The notes beneath the pieces are model-generated. The model saw nothing but the letters and a program-made list of their open reading frames with translations. It was not told where the DNA came from and did not search any database. The position numbers and the translations under genes were made by a program. This document shows positions 1 through 9,195 of a DNA stretch of 64,000 nt, one piece after another; the first letter of the stretch is position 1, and each line of letters begins with the position of its first letter. This DNA is from Microbispora sp. H13382. GTDB lineage: Bacteria; Actinomycetota; Actinomycetes; Streptosporangiales; Streptosporangiaceae. The DNA lies in NCBI RefSeq assembly GCF_014161445.1, contig NZ_JABBXA010000009.1:236696-300695 (forward strand), read 5' to 3'.

Positions 1-180
1 CACGGCTGGTTCGGCACGTGGGTCGGCTCCACCGTGGGCATGGTCGCCGCCGACGCACTGGCCATCCTGGTCGGCCGGTTCCTCGGCACCCGGCTGCCGG
101 AGAAGTGGATCAAGTATGGCGCGGCCGCCGCGTTCGCCGTCTTCGGCGTGCTGCTGCTGATCGAGCCCCTGTTCGCCTAA
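1..180 (+). CDS. TMEM165/GDT1 family exporter, C-terminal fragment
   Basis: Only the last 59 codons are inside the window; the frame is open from base 1 to TAA at 178-180. The peptide has two hydrophobic helices. The first carries a glycine-rich stretch followed by [11 protein letters not shown], which matches the second repeat of the UPF0016/GDT1 family of membrane cation (Mn/Ca) exporters; the last helix ends in LLLIEPLFA. The stop overlaps the stop of the convergent regulator gene by two bases. The family call rests on this C-terminal piece alone. Confidence 0.75.
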   Translation, partial: HGWFGTWVGSTVGMVAADALAILVGRFLGTRLPEKWIKYGAAAAFAVFGVLLLIEPLFA

Positions 181-3068
181 TCGAGGAGCGACAGGCGGTG
201 GGCCGCGGCGGCGGCCTCGCCCCGGGTCGACACTCCCAGCTTGGGCAGGATGTTCGACACGTGGACGCTGACGGTCTTGGCCGAGATGAACAGCTCGGCC
301 GCGATGTCCCGGTTGCTGCGCCCGGCCGCCACCAGGCGCAGCACCTCCAGCTCGCGGGGGGTCAGGTCGGCCTGCCGTACGGGTTCCGGCGGTGTGGGAC
401 CGGACGGTGCGGGACGGGAGAGGGGGGCGCCGACGCGGCGGGCCAGCGTCTCGATCTGCGCGACCAGCGGGGTGGCGCCCAGCGCGGCCGCGAGCGGGCG
501 GGCCTCGCGCAGACGCGCCGAGGCCCCGTCGCGGTCGCCGCTCGCGGCGGCGGCCATCGCTCCGTGCAGCAGCGCCTTGGCCCGGACGTACGGACGGCCC
601 AGCCGCCGCCACGCCTCGGCCGCGGCGTCGAACTCACCCCGGTAGACCAGGCCGAACGCCTCGTTCACGGGCCCGTCGCCCAGGTTGACGGCCAGGCGGT
701 CGCCCATCTCCCGCACACGCGCCACCGGTTCGGGGGCGACCGGCGCCGCGGCGTCGCAGACGTACCGGACCGAGGCGAGCAGCCGGCCGGCGAGCATCGC
801 CTTGCGCGACAGCGGCGGGTCGTCCAGCGCCGTCTCCAGGGCGGCCAGGGCCTGCAGCGGCTCGCCGCGCAGCAGGTGCCACGCGAGGACCAGGCGGGTG
901 TTGTTCGTCCACTCCTGCGTCTGCTCGTCCCGGTGCGGGGAGAAGGCGCCGACCTCGGCGAGGATGTCCTGCGCCAGGTCCTCCTCGCCCCGCGCGATCG
1001 CGATGTCCGCCCGCACCCGCAGCATGTGCCACCGGTTGCGCAGGGTCGGTCCCATCGTCATGGACCGCTCGACGACCTCGACGGCCTCGTCCCAGCGGCC
1101 GAGCGACTCCAGAGCCTCCGCCCGGTTGTTGGCGATGAACACCCCCTGGTGGCGGAACCTGCCGTACCGCCGGGCGAGCTTCTCGCCCTCCAGCGCGAGC
1201 GCCACGGCCTCCTCGGAGCGGCCGAGGTTGTCGAGGGCGTCGACGTTGTTCGCCAGGGCGCGCAGGATGATGCGCGGCGAGTCGAGCCGGGTTCCGATGG
1301 CCAGGGCGCGCTCGTTCATGGCGAACGCCGTCTCCAGGTCGCCGTTGATCGAGTGTCCGAGCGCGAGATTGATCAGGAGGTCGGCCTCCTGGACCTCGTC
1401 GCCCGTCTCGCGGGCGATGCGCAACGCCTCCTGGGTGAGCGCGGTGCCCTCGACGATCTCGTCGGAGTTGATCAGTACCGTGCCGAGCCGGGTCAGCACG
1501 AGCGTGCGGATGTCACCGGGCAGCGGGACCAGTCGTTCCGCGCGCCGCAGCTCCTCCAGCCCGCCGGGCTTGCCCTTCTGCATCTTGATGTTCGCCATGC
1601 GGACCAGCAGCTCGGCCACCCGCTCCGGCGCGGTCCGCTCGTCCAGCTCGGCCAGGGCGCCGCGCACGTACTTGATGCCCTGCTCCATGTCGCCGCCGAC
1701 GTACGCCGCCTCGGAGGCCCGCTCGAGCACGGTGCAGTGGTCGTGTCCGATCCGCTCGGCGGCGTCGGGGACCTTGTCCCACAGCGTCAGCACGCGGTCG
1801 AGCAGCTGGATCTGCTCGGTGTAGGCGAACGACTTGGCCGCCTTCTCCGCCGCTTCCCAGGCCGAGATCAGCGCCCACAGGTCGTCGCGGGCGGAGTACC
1901 AGTGGTGGGCGATCTCGATGGCCGCCCGGCCCGGGGGTACGAGGGTGCGGTCGCGGTCGATCTCCTCGGCGTACCGCGCGTGCATCCGCGCGTGCTCGCC
2001 GGGCAGCAATTCGTCGTGGACCGCCTCGCGGATCAGGGCGTGCCGGAACGCGTACGCCCCGCCGTCGGCCACCTGCAGCACGTTGGCCGCGATGGCCGGC
2101 CGCAGCGCGTTCTCCAGGTCCACGTCGGACACCCCGCTGACCGCCGCCAGCAGGTCGTGCCCGACGCGTACGCCGCCCGCGGCGGCGATCCGGAGCACCC
2201 GCTGGGTCTCCTCGGGCAGCCGCTCCACCGAGCCGATGATCAGGTCGTGCAGGGAGTCGGGGAACGAGCACTCGTCGCCGCAGTCGAGCAGCGCCTCCAC
2301 GAACAGCGGGATGCCGCCGCTGCGCTCGAAGACCCGGTCCACCTTGGCGAACTCGGGCGTCACCCCGAGGATCCCCGCCATCTGCGCGGCGACCTCGTCC
2401 TGCGTGAAGCGGGGCAGGTCCACCCGGACCACGCCGTCGACCCGCCCCAGCTCGGCCAGCACCGGCCGCAGGGGATGGGTGCGGTGCAGCTCGTCCGAGC
2501 GGTACGTCATGACCATCAGGACGGGAGCCGACTTGAGGTTGCGGCTGAGGAAGGCGATGAGGTCCCGGCTGGAGCGGTCGGCCCAGTGGACGTCCTCGAT
2601 GACGAGCACCACCGGCCGCCGCTCGGCGAGGCGCTCCAGCAGGGCGAGGATCAGCTCGAACAGCCGGGCGCGGGCCGACTCGGTCTCCCCGTCGCCGCTC
2701 GGCTCGCCGAACTCGGGCAGTAGCCTCGCCAGGTCGCGGGCGGCGCCGTCGGGCAGCAGGCCCGCGACCTCGGCCGCGCCGGACTCCCGGACGAGCTGCC
2801 GCAGCGCGGCGGTGAACGGCGCGTACGCCAGGCCCTCGGCGGACAGTTCCACGCAGCCCCCGACGAGCACGTGGGCGCCGTCCTGCGCGGCCTGCTCGGC
2901 GAACCGGACGGCGAGGCGGGTCTTCCCCACGCCCGCCTCGCCGCCGATGAGCACCGCCGCGGTGGCCTGCTTGCGGGCCTGGTCGTAGGCCTCGCCCAGG
3001 GTCTCCAACTCCGCGCCCCGCCCGACGAAAACGGGGCTCACCGCCCGGCGTGTCATGTCGTCAAGCAT
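177..3068 (-). CDS. LuxR-family regulator with N-terminal AAA ATPase (LAL/MalT type)
   Basis: A 963-aa LAL-type regulator. Residues about 12-300 form an AAA ATPase module with Walker [10 protein letters not shown] (42-50) and a Walker B-like [13 protein letters not shown] long helical TPR-like region follows (about 380-850), where inducers or partners usually bind. The last 65 residues are a LuxR/GerE HTH starting [16 protein letters not shown] chose ATG 3068 over the upstream in-frame codon at 3143 because an AAAGGG ribosome site lies about 8 bases before it and the protein then begins just ahead of the conserved VFVGR. A perfect 12-bp palindrome lies upstream at 3105-3116. The regulated genes cannot be told from the sequence. 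Confidence 0.93.
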   Translation of the reverse strand: MLDDMTRRAVSPVFVGRGAELETLGEAYDQARKQATAAVLIGGEAGVGKTRLAVRFAEQAAQDGAHVLVGGCVELSAEGLAYAPFTAALRQLVRESGAAEVAGLLPDGAARDLARLLPEFGEPSGDGETESARARLFELILALLERLAERRPVVLVIEDVHWADRSSRDLIAFLSRNLKSAPVLMVMTYRSDELHRTHPLRPVLAELGRVDGVVRVDLPRFTQDEVAAQMAGILGVTPEFAKVDRVFERSGGIPLFVEALLDCGDECSFPDSLHDLIIGSVERLPEETQRVLRIAAAGGVRVGHDLLAAVSGVSDVDLENALRPAIAANVLQVADGGAYAFRHALIREAVHDELLPGEHARMHARYAEEIDRDRTLVPPGRAAIEIAHHWYSARDDLWALISAWEAAEKAAKSFAYTEQIQLLDRVLTLWDKVPDAAERIGHDHCTVLERASEAAYVGGDMEQGIKYVRGALAELDERTAPERVAELLVRMANIKMQKGKPGGLEELRRAERLVPLPGDIRTLVLTRLGTVLINSDEIVEGTALTQEALRIARETGDEVQEADLLINLALGHSINGDLETAFAMNERALAIGTRLDSPRIILRALANNVDALDNLGRSEEAVALALEGEKLARRYGRFRHQGVFIANNRAEALESLGRWDEAVEVVERSMTMGPTLRNRWHMLRVRADIAIARGEEDLAQDILAEVGAFSPHRDEQTQEWTNNTRLVLAWHLLRGEPLQALAALETALDDPPLSRKAMLAGRLLASVRYVCDAAAPVAPEPVARVREMGDRLAVNLGDGPVNEAFGLVYRGEFDAAAEAWRRLGRPYVRAKALLHGAMAAAASGDRDGASARLREARPLAAALGATPLVAQIETLARRVGAPLSRPAPSGPTPPEPVRQADLTPRELEVLRLVAAGRSNRDIAAELFISAKTVSVHVSNILPKLGVSTRGEAAAAAHRLSLLD

Positions 3069-3104
3069 GTCATGACCCTTTGAGTCGGTTCGCCTGGTTT
3101 TACG

Positions 3105-3116
3105 GTCAGATCTGAC
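3105..3116. promoter_or_regulatory. 12-bp perfect palindrome upstream of the LAL regulator
   Basis: GTCAGATCTGAC is a perfect inverted repeat centred about 42 bases upstream of the chosen ATG at 3068. Its position suits an operator, perhaps autoregulatory. No family assignment is possible from sequence alone. Confidence 0.35.
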
Positions 3117-3142
3117 TGACTGGCGGGGCTCACGGCGGCTCA

Positions 3143-3178
3143 AAGGCCCGGCCGGGAGGGAGGGTCCGGCCGGGCCTT
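3143..3178. terminator. Strong GC hairpin terminator
   Basis: A perfect 13-bp stem (AAGGCCCGGCCGG at 3143-3155 with its complement at 3166-3178) closes a 10-base loop. It lies 11 bases past the stop of the minus-strand 55-aa gene and upstream of the next minus-strand gene, so it should end the small gene's transcript. There is no T tract, as is common in actinomycetes. Confidence 0.75.
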
Positions 3179-3188
3179 CGTACGCGTC

Positions 3189-3356
3189 TCATGAGGTGCG
3201 GAGCTTGCCGAAGGCCGCACGCAGCCGGCGCTGGCCGGAGCGCTGCCGGCCCTTCAGAGCCGCCTGCGCCTCGCGGGCGCGCCGGTGGCCGGCGGCCTCC
3301 TCCTGAAGCTCGGCGGCACGGTTGATCATTACCTGGTACTGCAGTTCCGGACCCAT
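3189..3356 (-). CDS. Small basic hypothetical protein, 55 aa
   Basis: A 55-residue Arg/Ala/Glu-rich, predicted helical protein starting MGPELQYQVM with no membrane segment. ATG 3356 has a good AAGGAGA ribosome site about 8 bases upstream; the longer open frame to 3560 has no such site and an uncharacteristic composition. The gene has its own terminator and is divergent from deoC. I recognise it only as one of the small conserved actinobacterial proteins of unknown function. Confidence 0.72.
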   Translation of the reverse strand: MGPELQYQVMINRAAELQEEAAGHRRAREAQAALKGRQRSGQRRLRAAFGKLRTS

Positions 3357-3405
3357 CACTGCGTCTCCTTGTTCGGGTCTCTTTCCGTACTCCTCAAGGT
3401 TCGGT

Positions 3406-3497
3406 CTAAGGCGTGGTGCGGCACATCGGGCGGATGCCCTATCTCTGGCATGGGCCGGCGGCGTAGGACTTCTAAGGCGGGTAAGGCGAAGCCTTAG
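3406..3497. promoter_or_regulatory. Repeated CTAAGGC motifs between divergent promoters
   Basis: CTAAGGC occurs at 3406-3412 and 3472-3478 and in inverted form (GCCTTAG) at 3491-3497. An ATGCC...GGCAT inverted pair lies between them at about 3434-3452. The block fills the space between the small minus-strand gene and deoC, so it may be an operator region for either. No known regulator consensus was recognised. Confidence 0.3.
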
Positions 3498-3562
3498 GAG
3501 CGCCGGAGTCCCCGGGTTTGGAATCAATCCGAGTGGTCGGGGATGCTGGTCCCGTGCCAACT

Positions 3563-4501
3563 ATGACTACTCCGCTCGCGGAGGTCGCCTCCTCACCCTC
3601 GACGTTGCGGGCGTTCCTGCACGGCCTTCCCGGGGTCGACCGGGTCGGTGCGGACGCCCGGGCCGCGATGCTGGGCACGCGATCCATCAAGACGACCGCC
3701 AAGAAGCAGGCCATCGACTTGGCCATTCGGATGGTCGACCTCACCACCCTCGAAGGCGCGGACACCCACGGCAAGGTCAGGGCGATGTGCGCCAAGGCGG
3801 TGCGGCCCGACCCCGCCGACTCCTCCGTGCCGCCCGTCGCCGCTGTCTGCGTGTACCCCGACCTGGTCGCGACCGCCGTCGAGGCGCTGACCGGGTCGGG
3901 TGTGAAGGTGGCGTCCGTCGCCACGTCGTTCCCCAGCGGCCGGTCCTCGCTGGAGGTGAAGGTCGCCGAGACCCGCCTCGCCGTGGCCGCCGGAGCCGCC
4001 GAGATCGACATGGTCATCGACCGCGGCGCGTTCCTCGCGGGCGACTACCTCAAGGTGTACGAGGAGATCGTCGCCACCAAGGAAGCCTGTGCCGACGCGC
4101 ATCTGAAGGTGATCCTGGAGACCGGGGAGCTCGCGACGTACGACAACGTGCGGCGGGCCTCCTGGCTTGCGATGATCGCCGGAGCGGACTTCATCAAGAC
4201 CTCGACCGGCAAGGTGTCGCCGGCCGCGACCCTCCCGGTGACGCTCGTCATGCTGGAGGCCGTGCGCGACTTCCTCGCCGCGACCGGCCGCAAGGTGGGC
4301 GTGAAGCCCGCGGGCGGCATCCGCACCACCAAGGACGCGATCAAATACCTGGTGCTGGTCAACGAGACGGCCGGGCCGGACTGGCTGGACCCCGACTGGT
4401 TCCGCCTCGGCGCATCCTCGCTGCTGAACGACCTGCTCATGCAGCGGCAGAAGATGGCCACCGGCCGGTACGCCGGTCCCGACTACTTCACGCTGGACTG
4501 A
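3563..4501 (+). CDS. deoC: Deoxyribose-phosphate aldolase
   Basis: Cytosolic class I aldolase that splits 2-deoxyribose 5-phosphate into glyceraldehyde 3-phosphate and acetaldehyde in deoxynucleoside salvage. About 312 aa. The Schiff-base lysine lies in FIKTSTGK (about residue 212) and the second active-site lysine in GVKPAGGIR. ATG 3563 (MTTPLAEV) is preferred; a GTG three codons upstream (3554) is equally in frame and neither has a clear ribosome site, so a leaderless or weakly initiated start is possible. An aldehyde dehydrogenase 15 bases downstream could oxidise the acetaldehyde released, a typical actinobacterial deoC arrangement. Confidence 0.93.
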   Translation: MTTPLAEVASSPSTLRAFLHGLPGVDRVGADARAAMLGTRSIKTTAKKQAIDLAIRMVDLTTLEGADTHGKVRAMCAKAVRPDPADSSVPPVAAVCVYPDLVATAVEALTGSGVKVASVATSFPSGRSSLEVKVAETRLAVAAGAAEIDMVIDRGAFLAGDYLKVYEEIVATKEACADAHLKVILETGELATYDNVRRASWLAMIAGADFIKTSTGKVSPAATLPVTLVMLEAVRDFLAATGRKVGVKPAGGIRTTKDAIKYLVLVNETAGPDWLDPDWFRLGASSLLNDLLMQRQKMATGRYAGPDYFTLD

Positions 4502-4516
4502 GGGCTGGACTGAGGC

Positions 4517-5944
4517 ATGTTCGAATACGCACCCGCGCCCGAGTCGCGGGACATCGTCGACATCCGGCCGTCGTACGGCCTGTTCATCAACGGCGAGTGG
4601 GTCGAGCCGCAGGGCGAGGATCGCCACAAGACCGTCAACCCGGCCACCGAGGAGGTGCTCGCGGAGGTCGCGTGGGCGGGGGAGGCCGACGTCGACCGCG
4701 CGGTCCAGGCCGCGGCCAAGGCGTTCCCCGTGTGGTCGGCCATGCCGGGCGCGGAGCGGGCCAAGTACCTGTTCCGGATCGCCCGGCTCATCCAGGAACG
4801 CTCGCGTGAGCTGGCCGTCCTGGAGACGCTCGACAACGGCAAGCCGATCAGGGAGTCCCGTGACGTGGACCTCCCGCTGGTCGCCGCCCACTTCTTCTAC
4901 TACGCCGGCTGGGCCGACAAGCTCTCCTACGCGGGGTTCGGCCCCGATCCCCGTCCGCTGGGCGTGGCCGGGCAGGTCATCCCGTGGAACTTCCCGCTGC
5001 TCATGCTGGCCTGGAAGATCGCCCCCGCGCTGGCCTGCGGCAACACGGTCGTGCTCAAGCCGGCCGAGACCACGCCGCTGACCGCGCTGGCGTTCGCCGA
5101 CATCTGCCGCCAGGCCGACCTGCCGCCGGGGGTCGTCAACATCGTCACCGGCGCCGGCGAGACGGGCGCCGCGCTCGTGAACCACCCCGGCGTGGACAAG
5201 GTCGCCTTCACGGGCTCGACCGAGGTCGGCCGCCTGATCGCCCGCGGCCTCGCGGGCACCCGCAAGAAGCTCACGCTGGAGCTCGGCGGCAAGGCCGCCA
5301 ACATCGTGTTCGAGGACGCGCCGCTGGACCAGGCCGTCGAGGGCATCGTCAACGGGATCTTCTTCAACCAGGGTCACGTGTGCTGCGCCGGATCCCGGCT
5401 GCTGGTGCAGGAGTCGGTCGCGGCCGACCTGCTGGAGGCGCTCAAGCGGCGCCTCGGCACGCTGCGGCTCGGCGACCCGCTGGACAAGAACACCGACATC
5501 GGCGCGATCAACTCGGCCGAGCAGCTCGCCAAGATCCGCGAGTTGTCGGAGGCCGGGGAGGCCGAGGGCGCCGAACGGTGGTCGCCCGCCTGCCCGATCC
5601 CCGACCGCGGCTACTGGTTCCCGCCCACGCTCTTCACCGGCGTGGCCCAGTCGCACCGCATCGCCCGGGAGGAGATCTTCGGGCCGGTGCTGTCGGTGCT
5701 GACCTTCCGCACTCCCGCCGAGGCGGTGGAGAAGGCCAACAACACGCCGTACGGGCTGTCGGCGGGCGTGTGGACCGAGAAGGGCTCGCTCATGCTGTGG
5801 ATGGCGTCCCGGCTGCGGGCCGGCGTCGTCTGGTCCAACACGTTCAACCGGTTCGACCCCACGTCGCCGTTCGGCGGCTACAAGGAGTCGGGCTACGGTC
5901 GCGAGGGCGGGCGGCACGGTCTGGAGGGCTACCTTGCGGTGTGA
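4517..5944 (+). CDS. Aldehyde dehydrogenase, NAD(P)-dependent
   Basis: Full-length 475-aa ALDH-family enzyme. Visible motifs are the PWNFPLLM cofactor-site region, FTGSTEVGR, the general-base motif LELGGK and the nucleophile in NQGHVCCAG (Cys at about 289). ATG 4517 has a GAGG ribosome site. It follows deoC closely and most likely oxidises the acetaldehyde or a related short aldehyde produced there. The GH in place of the usual GQ before the catalytic Cys is a small oddity. Confidence 0.92.
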   Translation: MFEYAPAPESRDIVDIRPSYGLFINGEWVEPQGEDRHKTVNPATEEVLAEVAWAGEADVDRAVQAAAKAFPVWSAMPGAERAKYLFRIARLIQERSRELAVLETLDNGKPIRESRDVDLPLVAAHFFYYAGWADKLSYAGFGPDPRPLGVAGQVIPWNFPLLMLAWKIAPALACGNTVVLKPAETTPLTALAFADICRQADLPPGVVNIVTGAGETGAALVNHPGVDKVAFTGSTEVGRLIARGLAGTRKKLTLELGGKAANIVFEDAPLDQAVEGIVNGIFFNQGHVCCAGSRLLVQESVAADLLEALKRRLGTLRLGDPLDKNTDIGAINSAEQLAKIRELSEAGEAEGAERWSPACPIPDRGYWFPPTLFTGVAQSHRIAREEIFGPVLSVLTFRTPAEAVEKANNTPYGLSAGVWTEKGSLMLWMASRLRAGVVWSNTFNRFDPTSPFGGYKESGYGREGGRHGLEGYLAV

Positions 5945-6156
5945 TCATCCGACCGGGCGCCCGTCCGGCAGGTGCGACTCCGGGCGTCGTCGCCGTCTCG
6001 TCCGCCGGGTCCGCGCGGGGGCGGGCGAGGGCTTCTCCCGGGGCCGCCGCTCCGGCCGCTTCGCCGTACGGCACGGCTGGTTCGCCCACCGCGGCGGCGT
6101 GTGCCGGTGCGGCCAGACCTATCAGCCGGCCCGTCCACTGGAGATTGGAAGTTTCG

Positions 6157-7023
6157 ATGAGTGAGCGGCTGTCCGTGCGCAAGACGTACAAGCTGTTCAT
6201 CGGGGGCGCGTTCCCGCGTTCGGAGAGCGGAAGGTCGTATGCGGTGACCTCCTCCAAGGGCGACTTCCTCGCCAACGCGGCCAGGGCCTCGCGCAAGGAC
6301 GCCAGGGACGCGGTCGCGGCCGCGCGGAAGGCGTTCCCCGGCTGGTCGGGCGCCACGGCGTACAACAGGGGCCAGATCCTGTACCGAATCGCCGAGATGC
6401 TGGAGGGCCGCCGCGCGCAGTTCGTCGCGGAGATCACCGCCTTCGGCGGCGTCGGGGTCAAGCAGGCCGGCGAGATGGTGGACGCGGCGGTCGACCGGCT
6501 GGTCTGGTACGCGGGCTGGTCCGACAAGATCGGGGCGGTGCTCGGGTCGGCCAACCCGGTGGCCGGGCCGTACTTCAACCTGTCGAGCCCGGAGCCGACC
6601 GGCGTGGTGGCCGTGGTCGCCCCGCAGGTGGGACCGCTGCTCGGGCTGGTCAGTGTGATCGCCCCGGTGATCGCGACGGGCAACACCTGTGTGGTGGTCG
6701 CCTCCGAGCGGGCGCCGCTGCCGGCGATCACGCTGGCCGAGGTGCTGGCGACCTCCGACCTGCCGGGCGGGGTGGTGAACGTCCTCACCGGCTCGGCCGC
6801 CGAGATCGCCCCCTGGCTGGCGGGCCACATGGACGTCAACGGCATCGACCTGACCGGCGCCGACGCCGAGCTGGCCGTCACATGTGAGGAACTGGCCGCG
6901 GAGAACCTCAAGCGGGTGCTCCGGCCGCCGGCCGGTCCCGTGAACTGGCTCGCCGACCCCGGCATCGCGCGGATGACGACGTTCCTGGAGACCAAGACCG
7001 TCTGGCATCCGATCGGGGTTTAG
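6157..7023 (+). CDS. Half-length aldehyde dehydrogenase homologue without catalytic Cys
   Basis: A 288-aa protein aligning to only the N-terminal, NAD-binding half of ALDH (LFIGGAFPRSESGR, then the VVAPQVGPLL cofactor region and LPGGVVNVLTG). It stops before the catalytic domain: LELGGK and the GQxC nucleophile are both missing, and the last 60 residues (from AVTCEEL) are unrelated to the canonical enzyme. The reading frame is intact with a GGAAG ribosome site, so it looks like a maintained non-catalytic partner or structural protein rather than a fresh deletion. It lies 212 bases after the full ALDH and its last 4 bases overlap rho on the other strand. Confidence 0.85.
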   Translation: MSERLSVRKTYKLFIGGAFPRSESGRSYAVTSSKGDFLANAARASRKDARDAVAAARKAFPGWSGATAYNRGQILYRIAEMLEGRRAQFVAEITAFGGVGVKQAGEMVDAAVDRLVWYAGWSDKIGAVLGSANPVAGPYFNLSSPEPTGVVAVVAPQVGPLLGLVSVIAPVIATGNTCVVVASERAPLPAITLAEVLATSDLPGGVVNVLTGSAAEIAPWLAGHMDVNGIDLTGADAELAVTCEELAAENLKRVLRPPAGPVNWLADPGIARMTTFLETKTVWHPIGV

Positions 7024-8162
7024 CCCTTCGCCAGGGCCAGGAGGAGTTCGGCGTTCGTGCCCGTGTTCTTCAGCGTGGTGAGGAAGCGGTCGAACGCCTC
7101 CTGGTCCTGCAGCGCCCGGCGCAGCCGCCACACCAGCGGCAGTTCGGCGGGGTGGAGCAGCAGTTCCTCGCGGCGGGTGCCGGAGGCGACGACGTCGACG
7201 GCGGGGAAGACACGGCGGTCGGCCAGGCTCCGGCTCAGCTTCAGCTCCATGTTGCCGGTGCTCTTGAACTCCTCGAAGGCGATGTCGTCCATCTTCGAGC
7301 CGGTCTCGACCAGCGCGGTGGCGAGGATCGTGAGCGAGCCGCCGCCCTCGATGTTGCGTGCGGCGCCGAGCACCCCCTTGGGCTGGTGCAGGGCCCGGGC
7401 GTCCATGCCGCCCGTGAGCACGCGCCCGCCGCTCGGCGCGGCCATGTTGTACGCCCGGCCGAGGCGGGTGATCGAATCCATGAGCACGACCACGTCACGG
7501 CCCGTCTCCACCAGCCGCTTGGCCCGCTCGACGGCCAGTTCGGCCGCGGCGATGTGGTCCTGCGGCGCCCGGTCGAAGGTCGAGGCGATCACCTCGGCCC
7601 GGACCGACTCGCGCATGTCGGTGACCTCCTCGGGCCGTTCGTCCACCAGGACGACCATGAGGTGGCATTCGGGGTGATTGGTCGCGATCGCGTTCGCGAC
7701 GGCCTTGAGCAGCGTGGTCTTGCCGGCCTTCGGCGGGGCGACGATGAGGCCGCGCTGGCCCTTGCCGACCGGGGCGAACAGGTCGATGACTCGTGTGGCC
7801 AGGACGCCCCGCGCCGTCTCCAGGCGCAGCCGCTCGTCGGGGTGGATCGGCACGAGGTCGGCGAAGTCCGGCCGCGCCGGATCCGCCGGTCCGCCGTTGA
7901 CGGTCGTGACGGAGGTGAGCGTGCCGTTCTGGGCGATGCCGCGGACGTGGTCGCCGCGGCGCAGGTCGAGCGCGTCCGCGAGGGCGGCCGGGACGGTCAC
8001 GTCCTTCGGGCCGGGCAGGTAGCCGTTGGTACGGATGACCGTGTTCCGGCCCGACCGGTCGAGCAGGCCGGTGACCTCGGTGGTTCGGGTGTTCTTGGTA
8101 CGGGCCGGCGTGGCGCGGGAGACGCCGCGCGGCCTGGGAACGCTGAGAGTGGTGGTGGTCAT
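7020..8162 (-). CDS. rho: Transcription termination factor Rho, short form
   Basis: Hexameric RNA-dependent ATPase/translocase that ends transcription. The 380-aa protein has a cold-shock-type RNA-binding segment including GYLPGPKDV (about 47-55), Walker A APPKAGKTT (142-150), Walker B VVVLMDSITRLGRA, and the Q/R-loop region up to a typical C-terminus. What is missing is the usual N-terminal domain: only about 35 Thr/Arg-rich residues precede the RNA-binding fold, whereas the main actinobacterial Rho normally carries a very large N-terminal extension. This is therefore probably a paralogue. A long leader lies upstream. Confidence 0.93.
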   Translation of the reverse strand: MTTTTLSVPRPRGVSRATPARTKNTRTTEVTGLLDRSGRNTVIRTNGYLPGPKDVTVPAALADALDLRRGDHVRGIAQNGTLTSVTTVNGGPADPARPDFADLVPIHPDERLRLETARGVLATRVIDLFAPVGKGQRGLIVAPPKAGKTTLLKAVANAIATNHPECHLMVVLVDERPEEVTDMRESVRAEVIASTFDRAPQDHIAAAELAVERAKRLVETGRDVVVLMDSITRLGRAYNMAAPSGGRVLTGGMDARALHQPKGVLGAARNIEGGGSLTILATALVETGSKMDDIAFEEFKSTGNMELKLSRSLADRRVFPAVDVVASGTRREELLLHPAELPLVWRLRRALQDQEAFDRFLTTLKNTGTNAELLLALAKG

Positions 8163-8430
8163 GGGACTCCTAGGGCTGAGAAAACGTCTGGGGGAGTTCG
8201 CGTGGCGGGTTCATCCGGCCGGAGCGGAGCGGGAGGGAACGAGAACCGCAGCGGAGGCCCGCAAGCGGGCTTCGCGAGAACCGGAGTTTCCTCCCGGCGC
8301 AGCGTCTCGTACAGATGGACGACGATTGCTGACCAGGCATGCGGTGCGCGTATGGGCTCGAGATGGAGCCAGAACCATACGGCTGTCCTCGACTATAACA
8401 GGCTCACCTGTCGCGGTGATTCCTTGAGAT
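8163..8430 (-). promoter_or_regulatory. Long 5' leader and putative promoter of rho
   Basis: No gene is visible in these 268 bases. Read on the minus strand, a TATAGT -10-like hexamer lies at 8392-8397, which would give a transcript leader of about 220 bases. The leader contains a small perfect hairpin (GCCCGC-AA-GCGGGC, 8257-8270). Rho genes in several bacteria are autoregulated by termination in their leader, so a similar role is plausible; this is inference. Confidence 0.35.
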
Positions 8431-9009
8431 CTATCGGGACTGAAGGGCGTCGAGCGCCACGGCCATGGCGATGACCAGGCGGCGGTCGATGCGCGGGTCG
8501 CGGATCTCGATGGCGTACCGGTCGCGCAGCCCCCACCTGCGGTCGACGGAGAACGCGATCGAGGCGCCGATGCTGAAGTCGAAGTGGTACGGCAGCCACT
8601 CCAGCGAGTCGGAGAACCGGCGCAGCAGGGCGACCGCCAGGTTCCGCTCCTGGCCGGTCAGCGTCGGCAGCCCCGGCTGCTGGACATGCCAGGTCGAGCG
8701 GAGCAGCGACCGGCCGAAGTCCTTGCGGAACGTGCCGATCGGCGCCCCCGTGTCGTCGACGACGTCGTACTCGCCGGCGACGTCGAGGACCTTGCGCGCT
8801 TTGAAACCGGCCAGTGTCGCCTGCCGGGACTCGTCCGTGTAGAGCGTGACCTGCTCCTTGAGGGCCATCCGCTTCTGCTCGGCGAACGCCACGGCCTCGC
8901 CCTCGGAACCGTCGGGGAGAGCCACATGGACGACGTACCTGTTCACCATCATGGTGATCTTCTGGCGCAGGTACAGGCGGGTCTGCGCCTGCAGGGTCGC
9001 TATATCCAT
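8431..9009 (-). CDS. LURP-one/scramblase-like (Tubby C-terminal-fold) protein
   Basis: A 192-aa soluble protein beginning MDIATLQAQTRLYLRQKITMM, followed by beta-rich repeats (YVVHVALPDG, LYTDESRQATLAGFKARKVLDVAGEYDVVDDTGAPIG type). This is the pattern of bacterial LURP-one-related proteins that share the Tubby/scramblase fold. ATG 9009 is chosen because GGAG lies 7 bases upstream. The molecular role of bacterial members is unsettled. It is divergent from the iron-uptake operon, and the iron box lies about 140 bases from its start, so iron control of this gene is possible but unproven. Confidence 0.75.
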   Translation of the reverse strand: MDIATLQAQTRLYLRQKITMMVNRYVVHVALPDGSEGEAVAFAEQKRMALKEQVTLYTDESRQATLAGFKARKVLDVAGEYDVVDDTGAPIGTFRKDFGRSLLRSTWHVQQPGLPTLTGQERNLAVALLRRFSDSLEWLPYHFDFSIGASIAFSVDRRWGLRDRYAIEIRDPRIDRRLVIAMAVALDALQSR

Positions 9010-9122
9010 ATGAGTCTCCAAGAACGGTCTGTTGCCTCCCTATATGCCCTCTTCTCAAAGAAGATCACCAGCCGGACACCCCTCAATCGCCGCGCCGGTG
9101 ACCATAACCACACTTTTCGGCC

Positions 9123-9166
9123 TTGATGGAACCCGGGAGGATGCCTATAAGGTAAGCCTTACCTAA
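9123..9166 (+). promoter_or_regulatory. Iron-box promoter (DtxR/IdeR/DmdR type) of the siderophore ABC operon
   Basis: TTGATG (9123-9128), a 17-base spacer and TATAAG (9146-9151) form a sigma-70-type promoter. Overlapping the -10 is a 19-bp near-palindrome at 9148-9166 (TAAGGTAAGCCTTACCTAA) matching the DtxR/IdeR iron-box consensus at about 16 of 19 positions. Iron-loaded repressor bound there would block polymerase. It stands 30 bases before the binding-protein gene. Confidence 0.85.
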
Positions 9167-9195
9167 TCTTTACTGTCCTGGCAGGGGGCCCCTGT

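Noticed and set aside
18..2723. 901-codon open frame on the plus strand opposite the LAL regulator
   Set aside because: Low-complexity, Arg/Gly/His-rich translation with no domain; it mirrors the high-GC third positions of the real gene on the other strand.
3593..5917. 774-codon minus-strand open frame across deoC and the ALDH gene
   Set aside because: Spans two recognisable enzymes in antisense, has no domain and no ribosome site; a GC-rich shadow.
5934..6164. 76-codon frame between the two ALDH genes, ending in a CRCG-containing segment
   Set aside because: Arg-rich, no ribosome site, overlaps both the ALDH stop and the next start; no recognisable domain.
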